Part shown: one piece after another, positions 1 through 10,098 of the stretch
Position numbering within the stretch: the stretch's first letter is position 1
Layout of the letters: the number at the start of each line of letters is the position of its first letter
Assembly (NCBI GenBank): GCA_017744315.1
Contig: JAGIBN010000001.1
Span: 434,001 to 498,000, forward strand
Source: Porphyrobacter sp.
Lineage (GTDB): Bacteria; Pseudomonadota; Alphaproteobacteria; Sphingomonadales; Sphingomonadaceae
Direction of reading: 5' to 3'
Length of the DNA: 64,000 nt
Position numbers and translations under genes: made by a program
Notes under the pieces: generated by a model
Database searches by the model: none
The model's input: the letters and a program-made list of their open reading frames with translations, nothing else
Told to the model about the DNA's origin: nothing

Positions 1-111
1 GCGGAGGATGCGCAGGCCAAGGCCGATTGGCAGATGAGCGGCGGCGACTGGCGGCGCTTTCTTTCCGCCTATTGCGCAGCGCTTGTCGTCGTGACGACCT
101 TCATCGCCTGA
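1..111 (+). CDS. C-terminal fragment of an uncharacterised protein (starts before window)
   Basis: Frame 1 open from base 1 (AEDAQAKADWQMSGGDWRRFLSAYCAALVVVTTFIA*) ending in TGA at 109-111; hydrophobic C-terminus. Confidence 0.5.
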   Translation, partial: AEDAQAKADWQMSGGDWRRFLSAYCAALVVVTTFIA

Positions 112-115
112 GGCG

Positions 116-1429
116 TCAGGGCCGCTTGGCGGCCCGCTCGGCGCGGTAGAGCAGCAGGCCGAGCCAGGCCGAGGCGACGCAGCACAGCGCCACCACCATG
201 AGCTGGGTGACGACCGCAAGTCCCAGTAGCGACATCATCCCCGTGGCGATGGCGCCGACCACCATGGCGCCGGAATTGACGATATTGTTGGCGGCGATGG
301 TGCGGGCGGTCTGCGACTTGTCCACGAAAGTCGTCAGGAAGGCGTAGAGCGGCACCACGAACATGCCGCCGCAGACGGCGATGCCGAGCAGGGTCAGCAG
401 CAGCGGGATCGCCAGCGGCTGGACCACGAACATGCCCACGTTCATCAGCGCTTCCGGCCCGCCATGCGGCGGCCAAGAGGCGCAGACTTCCTGGAACGCC
501 AGCAGGAACAGCCCCATGCCGATCACCGAGAGCGGCGACCAGCGTGCCGAGACCGTGCCCTTGAGCAGCGCGTTGATCGCCACCGAGCCGATGGCGACGC
601 CGACCGAGAACATCACCAGGAACAGGCTGGCCACTTCCTTGCTGGCGTGGAGCATGTTCTTGGCAAGCGGCGGGAAGTGCACGAAGAGCACGGTCCCGAT
701 CGCCCAGAACAGGCTGATCGAGCAGATCGCGAGATAGACCCGGCGGTCCTTCATCGTCGTGCGCACGAGATTTATCGAGGAGCGGATGACGTGGTAGTCG
801 ATCGGCTCAGGCTTGCCCTGCGGCGGGGCGGGGGGGACCTGTCGGCCCGCGAAATAGCCCAGGGCGGCGATCGCGACGACCATGACCGCGGCGGTGTCCA
901 CGCTGATCCAGCCCGCGACGATCGTGCCAGCCAGAACCGCGATATAGGTCCCCGCCTCGACGAGGCCCGTGCCCGAGAGCACTTCGCCTTCCTTCAGGTG
1001 CTGAGGCAGGATCGCGTACTTGATCGGGCCGAAGAACGTCGAATGGATGCCCATGGCGAAGAGCGCCAGCAGCATCAGCGGGATCGCCACGGCATGGAGG
1101 GCGATGCCCTGCCAGGCGAGGGCAAGGCCGGTGCCGCCCACCAACATGATGACGATCTCGCAGAACTTGACGATGCGGATGATCCGCGACTTGTCGCGCA
1201 TGTCCGCCATCTGCCCGGCGAGCGCCGAAAGCAGGAAGAACGGAATCACGAAGATGCCCGAAGCCAGCGCGCTGAACCGCGCCTCTGCGGCTTCCGAGTT
1301 GTAGACGCCGTAGACCACGAACAGGACCATGGCGTTCTTGAACAGGTTGTCGTTGAACGCACCAAGCAACTGGGTGACGAACAGGGGCAGGAAACGCCTG
1401 GCCCGGATGAGTTGGGTCGTCGTTGTCAT
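116..1429 (-). CDS. MFS transporter, LplT / lysophospholipid-transporter-like
   Basis: MTTTTQLIRARRFLPLFVTQLLGAFNDNLFKNAMVLF... (GAFNDNLFK motif typical of LplT/Aas-type MFS); many TM segments. Start set at internal ATG 1429. Confidence 0.8.
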   Translation of the reverse strand: MTTTTQLIRARRFLPLFVTQLLGAFNDNLFKNAMVLFVVYGVYNSEAAEARFSALASGIFVIPFFLLSALAGQMADMRDKSRIIRIVKFCEIVIMLVGGTGLALAWQGIALHAVAIPLMLLALFAMGIHSTFFGPIKYAILPQHLKEGEVLSGTGLVEAGTYIAVLAGTIVAGWISVDTAAVMVVAIAALGYFAGRQVPPAPPQGKPEPIDYHVIRSSINLVRTTMKDRRVYLAICSISLFWAIGTVLFVHFPPLAKNMLHASKEVASLFLVMFSVGVAIGSVAINALLKGTVSARWSPLSVIGMGLFLLAFQEVCASWPPHGGPEALMNVGMFVVQPLAIPLLLTLLGIAVCGGMFVVPLYAFLTTFVDKSQTARTIAANNIVNSGAMVVGAIATGMMSLLGLAVVTQLMVVALCCVASAWLGLLLYRAERAAKRP

Positions 1430-1606
1430 GTCGGAGAAATTCGGCGGCCTCGCTTCATCATGGGGGCGACACTTAATGCGGTAAGGCGAGGGCACAAGCC
1501 CCGTAAGCCGTTTTTTGCCGAATGGACGGAGCAGGAGGCAAGCGAGAACAGCGCGATTCACAAGTCAATTCTCGAATCGAAGAATCGCGGCTATGGGCAA
1601 GGGAAC

Positions 1607-2200
1607 ATGCTGACCTTGCCGAATATCCTCACCCTCTCGCGCATCGTGGCGCTGCCGCTGCTGGCCTTCCTGCTCTGGTGGCCGCGATGGGAGTTCGGCT
1701 ACGGCCTGGCCTTCGGTCTCTACTGCCTGATGGGCATTACCGACTATTTCGACGGCTATCTCGCCCGGTCGAGCGGCACGGTGTCGAAACTCGGCGTGTT
1801 CCTCGATCCGATCGCCGACAAGATCATGGTCGCGACGGTGATTCTGGTGCTGACCGCGCAGGGCATCCTGACCGGGCCTTACGTCGGCGACATGCATGTG
1901 ATCGCCGGGCTGATCATTCTCGTGCGCGAGATCGCGGTCTCCGGCCTGCGCGAATTCCTCGGCGGCTTGCAGGTCTCGGTGCCGGTCAGCCGCCTCGCCA
2001 AATGGAAGACGACGTTCCAGATGATTTCGCTCGGCGCCCTCGTGCTCGGCGCAGCAATGCCCTGGTGGAATGTCGATCTTGGCGCGCTGGAGGTCAATGT
2101 GCCGCATACCGTGGGCCTGACCACGCTGTGGGGCGCGGCTGTCCTGACGCTGATCACCGGCTGGGACTATCTGCGGGTCGGCCTGAAACACATGGACTGA
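1607..2200 (+). CDS. pgsA: CDP-diacylglycerol--glycerol-3-phosphate 3-phosphatidyltransferase
   Basis: MLTLPNILTLSRIVALPLLAFLLWW...GITDYFDGYLARSSGTVSKLGVFLDPIADKIMV: CDP-alcohol phosphatidyltransferase signature DG..AR...G..LD..AD. Confidence 0.92.
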   Translation: MLTLPNILTLSRIVALPLLAFLLWWPRWEFGYGLAFGLYCLMGITDYFDGYLARSSGTVSKLGVFLDPIADKIMVATVILVLTAQGILTGPYVGDMHVIAGLIILVREIAVSGLREFLGGLQVSVPVSRLAKWKTTFQMISLGALVLGAAMPWWNVDLGALEVNVPHTVGLTTLWGAAVLTLITGWDYLRVGLKHMD

Positions 2201-2328
2201 GCGCGCCGTCACGCGCACATTGCTGAATTGCGAAAATTGCAGGCCGGTTTGACCTCGTTGCGTTTGGTACAATCGCCCGTACCCGGCAGAGGGCGGCCCA
2301 TGGGGGCGTCATCAGCAAGGAAAATCCC

Positions 2329-3552
2329 ATTACCGCGCCCCGTTCCGTTTCCGCTGCCTCACTTTCAAGCCACGTCAACGGCAAGGAACGCCCCTTCGGA
2401 CGGGCGCTGGTCTTCGCGCTGGCCGCTTCGGCGGGGCTGACGGTCGCCAACATCTATTACGGCCAGCCGATGCTCGGCCTGATGGAGCGCGACTTTTCGG
2501 GCGCGGCGATCACCTACGTCCCCACCGCGACCCAGCTCGGCTATGCGGCGGGCCTCTTGCTGCTGGTGCCGCTCGGCGACCTCCTGGAGCGCAAGCGCCT
2601 GATCGTGACGCAGTGCATCGCGCTGTCGGTGGCCCTGGCCCTGGTGGCCCTCGCGCCAACGGGTGGCACAGTGCTGGCCGCCTCGCTGCTGGTCGGACTG
2701 CTCGCTTCGGTCGCGCAGCAGATCGTTCCGCTCGCGGCCAACCTCGCGCCCGAGGAGAAACGCGGTGCAGTCGTCGGCACGGTCATGGCGGGACTGCTCT
2801 GCGGCATCCTCCTCAGCCGCACGCTGGCGGGTTTCGTCGGCGGCGCCTTCGGCTGGCGCGCGATGTTCTGGCTGGCCGTGCCGCTGGCACTGATGACCGC
2901 GGGACTCATGGCCTGGCAATTGCCCCGTAGCCACCCGCATCGCGGCGGGCCCGATCACCAAGGACTCGGTTATCTCGGCCTCATGGCCTCGCTGCGCGAC
3001 CTCTGGCGCGAGTTTCCCGCACTGCGCCTCGCCACTCTCACCCAGTGCACCCAGTTCGGCGTGTTCAGCGTGTTCTGGACGATCCTGGCGCTCCACCTGC
3101 AGGAGCCGCGCTTCGGCCTCGGCTCGCAAGTGGCGGGGCTGTTCGGCGTCCTCGGCGCCGCAGGCGTGCTGGCCGCGCCGATCGCCGGGCGCATCGCCGA
3201 CCGCCGTGGTCCCCACCCGGTGATCGTCGCCGCCAGCGCGATGACGCTGGTGTCGTGGCTGGTCTTCGGGTTCTGGACCTCGATCGTCGGGCTGATCGTG
3301 GGTGTGCTGCTGCTCGATTTCGCGATCCAGGCGAGCCAGATCTCCAACCAGAGCATCATCTACGCCCTGCGTCCCGAAGCGCGCTCGCGAATCAACACGG
3401 TCTACATGGCCTCGATGTTCCTCGCCGGGGCCGCCAGTTCGGGCGCGGCGACGGTGGTCTGGCATGGCTGGGGCTGGACCGGGGTTACGGTGCTGGGGGC
3501 CGGGATCGCGGCGCTTGGGCTGGGTTTGCAGACGCTGCGCGCAAAGAGGTGA
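2329..3552 (+). CDS. MFS transporter (DHA1-like efflux)
   Basis: 12-TM MFS protein. ORF track starts at ATG 2470, but in-frame sequence with a probable TM1 (ALVFALAASAGLTVANIYYGQPMLGLM) extends upstream; possible ATT start at 2329 preceded by AAGGAA. Confidence 0.75.
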   Translation: MTAPRSVSAASLSSHVNGKERPFGRALVFALAASAGLTVANIYYGQPMLGLMERDFSGAAITYVPTATQLGYAAGLLLLVPLGDLLERKRLIVTQCIALSVALALVALAPTGGTVLAASLLVGLLASVAQQIVPLAANLAPEEKRGAVVGTVMAGLLCGILLSRTLAGFVGGAFGWRAMFWLAVPLALMTAGLMAWQLPRSHPHRGGPDHQGLGYLGLMASLRDLWREFPALRLATLTQCTQFGVFSVFWTILALHLQEPRFGLGSQVAGLFGVLGAAGVLAAPIAGRIADRRGPHPVIVAASAMTLVSWLVFGFWTSIVGLIVGVLLLDFAIQASQISNQSIIYALRPEARSRINTVYMASMFLAGAASSGAATVVWHGWGWTGVTVLGAGIAALGLGLQTLRAKR

Positions 3553-3747
3553 AGGGGAAGACCCGGGGGATGATCCCCCGGACCCTCGGAATGTCGTCGT
3601 TGTGCGCTACCTATCCGGTGTGCGCTCCCTGCGGCGCAGCCAATAAGTCTCCCGACGCAGCCATGGGCGCACGAGGCAGTCGGTCCGCGTGACCTGGACG
3701 GTAATGGGGGTGCAGGGGGGCTATGCTCCCCTGCTTTTCCTTTTCTT
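3551..3747. repeat. Dispersed intergenic repeat, copy A (~195 bp)
   Basis: ACCCGGGGGATGATCCCCCGGACCCTCGGAATGTC...GCGGCGCAGCCAATAAGTCTCCCGACGCAGCC...GACCTGGACGGTAATGGGGGTGCAGGGGGGCTATGCTCCCCTGCTTTTCC; gap-free match by eye to copy B. Confidence 0.93.
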
Positions 3748-3752
3748 GAAAA

Positions 3753-4649
3753 CTACCCAGCCCGAAGCTCATCCGCGAGCAGACGAAACTCCTCCGCACG
3801 CGGCGAATTCTTGCGCCAGACCAGAGCGATCTCGCGATTGGCGTTAGGCGAGAGCAGCGGCCGGGCGACGACATTGGTGCCGTTGAGGATGCCCGCGTCG
3901 ATCGCCATTTCCGGCAGCATCGTCAGGCCCAGCCCGTTGTCGACCATCTGCACCAGAGTGTGCAGCGAGGTGCCGATCATCGTCGCCGAGGCGCGCAGTT
4001 CCGGGCGGTTGCAAGCCGCCAGCGCGTGGTCCTTCAGGCAGTGTCCGTCTTCCAGCAGGAGCAGGCGGTGCTCGTCGATCACTTCCGGGCCGACTTCGGC
4101 GGGCGGGTTGCGCGGGTCGTCGTTGGGGAAGGCCACGAAGAAGGCGTCGAGCTCGATCGTCTCCTTGTCCACTTCGCCGGTGGCGTATGGCAGGGCGAGC
4201 AGCACGCAGTCGGCGCGGCCGTGGTGCAGCGATTCGATCGCGGCCTGGCTCGGTTCCTCGCGCAGGAACAGCTTGAGGTTCGGGCGCTCGCGGCGCAGGC
4301 GCGGCAGCATCCGGGGGAGCAGGAAGGGCGCGATCGTCGGGATCACGCTCATGCGCACTTCGCCGGAGAGCGGCTTGCCGCTGGACTGCACGAGGTCGGA
4401 GAGTTCCTCGGTCTCGCGCAGGATGCGGTGGGCCTTGGCGACGACCGCGTTACCCAGCGGCGTGAAGCGCACCGCGCGCTTGGTGCGCTCTACCAGCGTG
4501 ACGCCGAGCAGCGCTTCCAGATCGCGCAGGCCTGCCGAAAGCGTGGACTGCGACACGAAACAGGCATCGGCGGCGCGGCCGAAATGCCCGTGTTCGTGCA
4601 GGGCGACGAGGTACTGGAGCTGCTTGAGCGTGGGCTGGTAGACGGTCAC
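3753..4649 (-). CDS. oxyR: LysR-family hydrogen peroxide-inducible regulator
   Basis: MTVYQPTLKQLQYLVALHEHGHFGRAADACFVSQSTLSAGLRDLEALLGVTLVERTKRAVRFTPLG: OxyR-like N-terminus. Confidence 0.85.
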   Translation of the reverse strand: MTVYQPTLKQLQYLVALHEHGHFGRAADACFVSQSTLSAGLRDLEALLGVTLVERTKRAVRFTPLGNAVVAKAHRILRETEELSDLVQSSGKPLSGEVRMSVIPTIAPFLLPRMLPRLRRERPNLKLFLREEPSQAAIESLHHGRADCVLLALPYATGEVDKETIELDAFFVAFPNDDPRNPPAEVGPEVIDEHRLLLLEDGHCLKDHALAACNRPELRASATMIGTSLHTLVQMVDNGLGLTMLPEMAIDAGILNGTNVVARPLLSPNANREIALVWRKNSPRAEEFRLLADELRAG

Positions 4650-5878
4650 TCGTCCCCCAGGGCCTCGTTCGGGGCTGCGTCCGGGGTTGCCGTATCTTCG
4701 GTCGCGACGTCTTCCTCGACGCGGGTCATCTTGAGCTTGCCGTTCTCCACCGCGAAGGCGAGCTTGCCTTCGACGAGGGCGAGGGCGTCGCGCCCGAAGA
4801 CCTCATAGCGCCAGCCTTCGAGGATCGGCAGCTTCTTGCGCACGCCGGCGGCCAGCAGCTCGAGGTCCTCGCTGCGGGCGAGCAGGCGGGCGGCCACGTC
4901 GATCTCGCGGGCGCGAATCTTGAGCAGCAGCTTGAGCAGGTCGGCGACCAGCGAGCCTTCCTTGCCCAGCGGCGCGCCCTTGGGCGTGCGGGGCGGGAGT
5001 TCGTCGTCGGTCAGCGGCTCGGCCTTGGCGATGGTGTTCATCAGGCGCTTGCCGATGTCGTTGTCCTTCCAGCCTTGCGAAAGGCCGCGGACCTTGGCGA
5101 GGTCGGCCTGCTGCTTGGGCGGGTGGCTGGCGATATCGGCAAGCGTCTCGTCGCGGGCGATGCGGCCGCGCGGGATATTCTTGCCCTGGGCTTCCAGTTC
5201 GCGCCACTCGGCGATCGCCTTGAGGCGGCCGAGCATGGCCGGGTTGCGGCCTGCCGCCTTGATCCGCTTCCAGGCCTGGGCGGGATCGTTGCGGTAGTGC
5301 TCGGGATCGGCGAGCTTCTCCATCTCCTGATCGAGCCATTCGCCGCGCCCGGTCTTGATCAGGCGCTTGAGCATCTTGGGGAAGATCTTGGAGAGGTGGG
5401 TGACGTCGCCGATGGCATATTCGATCTGCCGCTCGGTCAGCGGGCGGCGCGACCAGTCGGTGAAGCGGGCGCCCTTGTCGATGGTGAGGCCCATCCACGA
5501 TTCGACGAGGTTCGAATAGCCGATCTGCTCGGACTGGCTGATCGCCATCATCGCGATCTGGGTGTCGAAGATCGGATGCGGGGTGCGGCCGGTGAGGTTG
5601 AAGATGATCTCCACGTCCTGGCCGCCCGCGTGGAAGACCTTGAGGACCTCCTCGTTGGCGGTGAGCAGGTCGAGCAGGGGCGTCATGTCGAGCCCCTGTG
5701 CGAGAGGGTCGATGGCGGCCGCTTCCTCGGTATTGGCGATCTGCACGAGGCAGAGTTCGGGCCAATAGGTGTTCTCGCGCATGAATTCGGTGTCGACCGC
5801 CACGAAATCGGATTTCGCAAGGCGTTCGCACAGCGCGGCGAGGTCTTCGGTCTTCGTTATCAGCGGATGGATTTTCAT
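4646..5878 (-). CDS. rnd: Ribonuclease D
   Basis: MKIHPLITKTEDLAALCERLAKSDFVAVDTEFMRENTYWPELCLVQIANTEE (DEDD exonuclease VDTEFMRE motif). Start at internal ATG 5878. Confidence 0.9.
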   Translation of the reverse strand: MKIHPLITKTEDLAALCERLAKSDFVAVDTEFMRENTYWPELCLVQIANTEEAAAIDPLAQGLDMTPLLDLLTANEEVLKVFHAGGQDVEIIFNLTGRTPHPIFDTQIAMMAISQSEQIGYSNLVESWMGLTIDKGARFTDWSRRPLTERQIEYAIGDVTHLSKIFPKMLKRLIKTGRGEWLDQEMEKLADPEHYRNDPAQAWKRIKAAGRNPAMLGRLKAIAEWRELEAQGKNIPRGRIARDETLADIASHPPKQQADLAKVRGLSQGWKDNDIGKRLMNTIAKAEPLTDDELPPRTPKGAPLGKEGSLVADLLKLLLKIRAREIDVAARLLARSEDLELLAAGVRKKLPILEGWRYEVFGRDALALVEGKLAFAVENGKLKMTRVEEDVATEDTATPDAAPNEALGDE

Positions 5879-5959
5879 TTCGACCGTCGCGGTAACGCGA
5901 ACCGGGCGGGGGATCAATGTTTCCGGTCCGTCATATTCTCCGACAAATGCCGAAATTGC

Positions 5960-6214
5960 TTATTTTTTGCGCAACAGGCCGCCGAAGACCCGGTTCAGGA
6001 GGCTCGGCGTCGCCTCTGCGGCCAATTCGGCGATGCTCTCCTGCGTCACCAGGCGGCGGCGCAGCTGGGTGCCGGTCGTGTGGAGTCCCGGTGGCGGCAG
6101 ATGCCAGGCTTCGGGGCCTTCATCGGCCGCGCGGGGCCGGTTTCCAGAAGAATCGTCCGTCCGAGTGACTTCCTCGGCGGCTTCCGAAATCTGCGCGTTG
6201 TCCATGTGATCCAT
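5960..6214 (-). CDS. Small hypothetical protein (84 aa)
   Basis: ORF between rnd and aspS, same strand as rnd; no recognised domain. Confidence 0.5.
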   Translation of the reverse strand: MDHMDNAQISEAAEEVTRTDDSSGNRPRAADEGPEAWHLPPPGLHTTGTQLRRRLVTQESIAELAAEATPSLLNRVFGGLLRKK

Positions 6215-6379
6215 TGGCGAAACCCGTTTTATCGCAGGGTATAAGCCTGCAATGGTTTATTTCGGGTTATCGACGCGGCCTTGGGGCGATCCCCGATTCG
6301 AAACTGGAAATCGCCGCGCCACTCGACTAGGGGGCACGGCTTGCAATTCCATTCAGCCGAGAAGAAGCCCGAGCCCGCC

Positions 6380-8164
6380 ATGACTCATCCCTATCGCTCC
6401 CACACCTGCGGCGCCCTGACCGCTGCCGAGGTCGGCCAGACCGTCCGCCTCTCGGGCTGGGTGCATCGCAAGCGCGATCACGGCGGCGTGCTCTTCGTCG
6501 ACCTGCGCGACCACTACGGCATGACCCAGGTTGTCGCCGACACCGACAGCGCGGCGCTGGAGCTGCTCGATTCGCTCCGCGTCGAATCGGTCGTCACGAT
6601 CGAGGGCACGGTCAAGGCCCGCACCGAATCCACGGTGAACGCCAATCTCGCGACCGGCGCGATCGAGGTCTACGCCCGCTCCGCCACGGTCATCAGCCGC
6701 GCCGAGGAACTGCCGATGCCGGTGGCTGGCGAGCAGGAATATCCCGAGGATATCCGCCTGCGCTACCGCTTCCTCGACCTGCGCCGCGACACGCTGCACG
6801 CCAACATCGTCAAGCGCACGAAGATCATCTCGGACATGCGCCGCAAGATGGAAGGCATCGGCTTCACCGAGTACTCGACGCCGATCCTCACCGCTTCCAG
6901 CCCCGAAGGCGCGCGCGACTTCCTGGTGCCGAGCCGCATCCACCCCGGCAAGTTCTACGCGCTGCCGCAGGCGCCGCAGCAGTACAAGCAGCTGCTGATG
7001 GTCGCCGGTTTCGACCGCTACTTCCAGATCGCCCCCTGCTTCCGCGACGAGGATCCGCGCGCCGACCGCCTGCCGGGCGAGTTCTACCAGCTCGACCTCG
7101 AAATGAGCTTCGTGACCCAGGAAGAGATCTGGGAAACGATGGAGCCGGTGCTCCAGAGCGTCTTCGCCGACTTCGCCGAAGGCAAGCCGGTAACGCCCGC
7201 CGGTGAATTCCGCCGCATTCCGCACGCCCAGGCGATGCTGGACTACGGCTCGGACAAGCCGGACCTGCGCAACCCGCTCATCATCAAGGACGTGACCGAG
7301 CACTTCGTCGAATCGGGCTTCGGCATCTTCGCCGGCATCGTCGCGAACGGCGGCACGATCCGCGCGATCCCGGCTCCGGGCGCGGGTGCGGGCAGCCGCA
7401 AGTTCTTCGACGACATGAACGTCTGGGCGCGCGGCGAGGGCTACTCCGGCCTTGGCTACATCAACATCAAGGATGGCGTCCCCGGCGGCCCGATCGCCAA
7501 GAACCACGGCGAGGAAAAGACCGCCGCGCTGATCGCAGCGCTGGGTCTCGGCCCGAACGACGGCGTGTTCTTCGCCGCGGGCAAGGAAGAGCAGGCCGCC
7601 AAGCTGGCCGGTCTCGCCCGTATCCGCACCGGCGAACAGCTCGACCTGATCGACAGGGACCGCTTCGAGCTGTGCTGGATCGTCGACTTCCCGTTCTATG
7701 AATGGGACGAGGACAACAAGAAGGTCGACTTCGCGCACAACCCGTTCTCCATGCCGCAGGGCGGCATGGAAGCGCTGGAAGGGCAGGACCCGCTGACGAT
7801 CAAGGCGTTCCAGTATGACCTCGTCTGCAACGGCTACGAAATCGCCTCGGGTTCGATCCGCAACCAGTCGCCGGAGCTGATGGTCAAGGCCTTCGAGATG
7901 ACCGGCCTGACGCAGCAGGACGTGGAAGATCGCTTCGGCGGTCTCTACCGCGCCTTCCAGTACGGCGCCCCGCCGCACGGCGGCATGGCGGCCGGTGTCG
8001 ACCGCATCGTCATGCTGCTCTGCGGCGCGCAGAACCTGCGCGAAATCACGCTGTTCCCGATGAACCAGCGCGCCGAGGACCTGCTGATGGGCGCGCCGAG
8101 CCAGGCCGAGGCCAAGCAGCTGCGCGAACTGCACATGCGGGTGGTGGAGCCCCAGAAGGTCTAA
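6380..8164 (+). CDS. aspS: Aspartate--tRNA(Asp/Asn) ligase
   Basis: [52 protein letters not shown]...; class II aaRS motifs ([30 protein letters not shown]). Confidence 0.97.
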   Translation: MTHPYRSHTCGALTAAEVGQTVRLSGWVHRKRDHGGVLFVDLRDHYGMTQVVADTDSAALELLDSLRVESVVTIEGTVKARTESTVNANLATGAIEVYARSATVISRAEELPMPVAGEQEYPEDIRLRYRFLDLRRDTLHANIVKRTKIISDMRRKMEGIGFTEYSTPILTASSPEGARDFLVPSRIHPGKFYALPQAPQQYKQLLMVAGFDRYFQIAPCFRDEDPRADRLPGEFYQLDLEMSFVTQEEIWETMEPVLQSVFADFAEGKPVTPAGEFRRIPHAQAMLDYGSDKPDLRNPLIIKDVTEHFVESGFGIFAGIVANGGTIRAIPAPGAGAGSRKFFDDMNVWARGEGYSGLGYINIKDGVPGGPIAKNHGEEKTAALIAALGLGPNDGVFFAAGKEEQAAKLAGLARIRTGEQLDLIDRDRFELCWIVDFPFYEWDEDNKKVDFAHNPFSMPQGGMEALEGQDPLTIKAFQYDLVCNGYEIASGSIRNQSPELMVKAFEMTGLTQQDVEDRFGGLYRAFQYGAPPHGGMAAGVDRIVMLLCGAQNLREITLFPMNQRAEDLLMGAPSQAEAKQLRELHMRVVEPQKV

Positions 8165-8396
8165 AACATCGTTGCAGTCTCCGGCGGAACCGCTATTCCG
8201 CCGGGATCGTCTTCTCACGCCAGCCTCGGTCGTCGTCCGGAAATATTCCGGAAACATGGCCGGGGCGTGGGTAAATCGGGACATGGCGCTTCGGCGTCGC
8301 GATCCTATCTTGTGTGCGAGGCTTGCCAGCGCGCCGCCCAGTCTTTAGGGCGGCAGGCGAGATTCCACACCTCGCGAATTTTTGAAGGGGTTTACA

Positions 8397-8633
8397 ATGA
8401 GCGATACCGCCGATCGGGTTAAGAAGATCGTCGTCGAACACCTGGGCGTCGAAGCCGACAAGGTGACGGAAGAAGCAAGCTTCATCGACGATCTGGGCGC
8501 TGACTCGCTCGACATCGTCGAGCTGGTCATGGCGTTCGAAGAAGAATTCGGCGTCGAAATCCCCGACGATGCTGCCGAAAAGATCAGCACCGTCTCGGAT
8601 GCGATCAAGTACATCGAAGAGAACAAGGGCTGA
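8397..8633 (+). CDS. acpP: Acyl carrier protein
   Basis: [51 protein letters not shown] with DSLD phosphopantetheine site. Confidence 0.98.
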   Translation: MSDTADRVKKIVVEHLGVEADKVTEEASFIDDLGADSLDIVELVMAFEEEFGVEIPDDAAEKISTVSDAIKYIEENKG

Positions 8634-8819
8634 GCCCGGCTTTTCGGCCTTTCTCGCGACTTCCGGCCCCGTGCCGGATCGCGGGCGGCTGTGATCCCGG
8701 TTCATAACCGGATTGAACTCGACAGGCTCGACCTCTAAGGGGGCGGGCCTGTTGCCGTTTCTGCGTGTCGGTTTGCACCGTTCGCATTTTCGGCCAAATT
8801 GCTTTTTCGGAGAGCATGA

Positions 8820-10079
8820 ATGCGTCGTGTTGTCGTCACCGGACTTGGTCTTGTCACCCCCCTGGGTGCTGACGTCGAGACCACCTGGGCCAACATCCTT
8901 GCCAGCAAGAGCGGGGCAGGCCCGATCACCAAGTTCGACGTCTCGGACCAGAAGTGCACGATCGCCTGCGAAGTGAAGCCGGCCGACCACGAATATGGCT
9001 TCGATGCCGGCAAGCGTGTCGATCACAAGATCCAGCGCCAGGTCGATCCCTTCATCGTCTTCGGCATCGATGCCGCGGGCCAGGCCCTCGAAGATGCGGG
9101 CCTGACCGACATGAGCGAGGAAGACAAGCTCATGGCTGGCTGCTCGATCGGTTCGGGCATCGGCGGTCTGCCGGGCATCGAAAGCGAATCGCTGGTGCTG
9201 GACCAGAAGGGGCCGGGCCGCGTCTCGCCGCACTTCGTCCACGGTCGCCTCATCAACCTGATCTCGGGCCAGGTCTCGATCAAGTACGGCCTCAAGGGTC
9301 CGAACCACGCGGTCGTCACCGCCTGCTCGACCGGCGCCCACTCGATCGGCGACGCCGCGCGCATGATCAAGGACGGCGACGCCGACATCATGCTGGCGGG
9401 CGGCGCCGAATCGACGATCTGCCCGATCGGCATTGCCGGTTTCGCGCAGGCCCGCGCGCTCAACACCAGCTTCAACGACCGCCCCGAACAGGCCAGCCGT
9501 CCCTATGACAAGGACCGCGACGGTTTCGTCATGGGTGAGGGCGCGGGCGTTCTCGTGCTCGAGGAGTACGAACACGCCAAGGCGCGCGGCGCGAAGATCT
9601 ACTGCGAAGTGATCGGCTACGGCCTCTCGGGCGACGCCTATCACGTCACCGCCCCGCATCCGGACGGCGACGGCGCCTATCGCTCGATGGCGATGGCTCT
9701 GAAGAAGGCGGGCATGACCCCTGCCGACATCGACTACATCAACGCCCACGGCACTTCGACGATGGCCGACACCATCGAACTGGGCGCCGTGCGCCGCCTG
9801 TTCGGCGATGCCCTCGGCACCGTTTCGATGAGCTCGACCAAGTCGGCCATCGGCCACCTGCTCGGCGGCGCCGGTGCGGTCGAATCAATCTTCTGCATCC
9901 TGGCGATGCGCGACCAGATCGTTCCGCCGACGCTCAACCTCGACAACCCGGACGAGGGCTGCGAGGGCGTCGACCTCGTCCCGCATGTCGCCAAGAAGCG
10001 TGAAGTGCGCGCAGTGCTGAACAACTCGTTCGGCTTCGGCGGCACCAACGCCAGCCTGGTGATGCGCAAGATCGACTGA
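8820..10079 (+). CDS. fabF: Beta-ketoacyl-ACP synthase II
   Basis: [23 protein letters not shown]...[14 protein letters not shown]...NAHGTST...[13 protein letters not shown]; Cys-His-His catalytic context. Confidence 0.97.
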   Translation: MRRVVVTGLGLVTPLGADVETTWANILASKSGAGPITKFDVSDQKCTIACEVKPADHEYGFDAGKRVDHKIQRQVDPFIVFGIDAAGQALEDAGLTDMSEEDKLMAGCSIGSGIGGLPGIESESLVLDQKGPGRVSPHFVHGRLINLISGQVSIKYGLKGPNHAVVTACSTGAHSIGDAARMIKDGDADIMLAGGAESTICPIGIAGFAQARALNTSFNDRPEQASRPYDKDRDGFVMGEGAGVLVLEEYEHAKARGAKIYCEVIGYGLSGDAYHVTAPHPDGDGAYRSMAMALKKAGMTPADIDYINAHGTSTMADTIELGAVRRLFGDALGTVSMSSTKSAIGHLLGGAGAVESIFCILAMRDQIVPPTLNLDNPDEGCEGVDLVPHVAKKREVRAVLNNSFGFGGTNASLVMRKID

Positions 10080-10098
10080 TCGACAAGGATACGGGGCG

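Noticed and set aside
464-1606. N-terminal 380 aa of the 464-2200 ORF as a fusion to PgsA
   Set aside because: That part is antisense to the LplT-like MFS gene; PgsA starts at ATG 1607.
3597-3692. Short ORF tail ATYPVCAPCGAANKSPDAAMGARGSRSA within repeat copy A
   Set aside because: It arises from the repeat sequence, as do similar frames in copy B; no evidence of translation.
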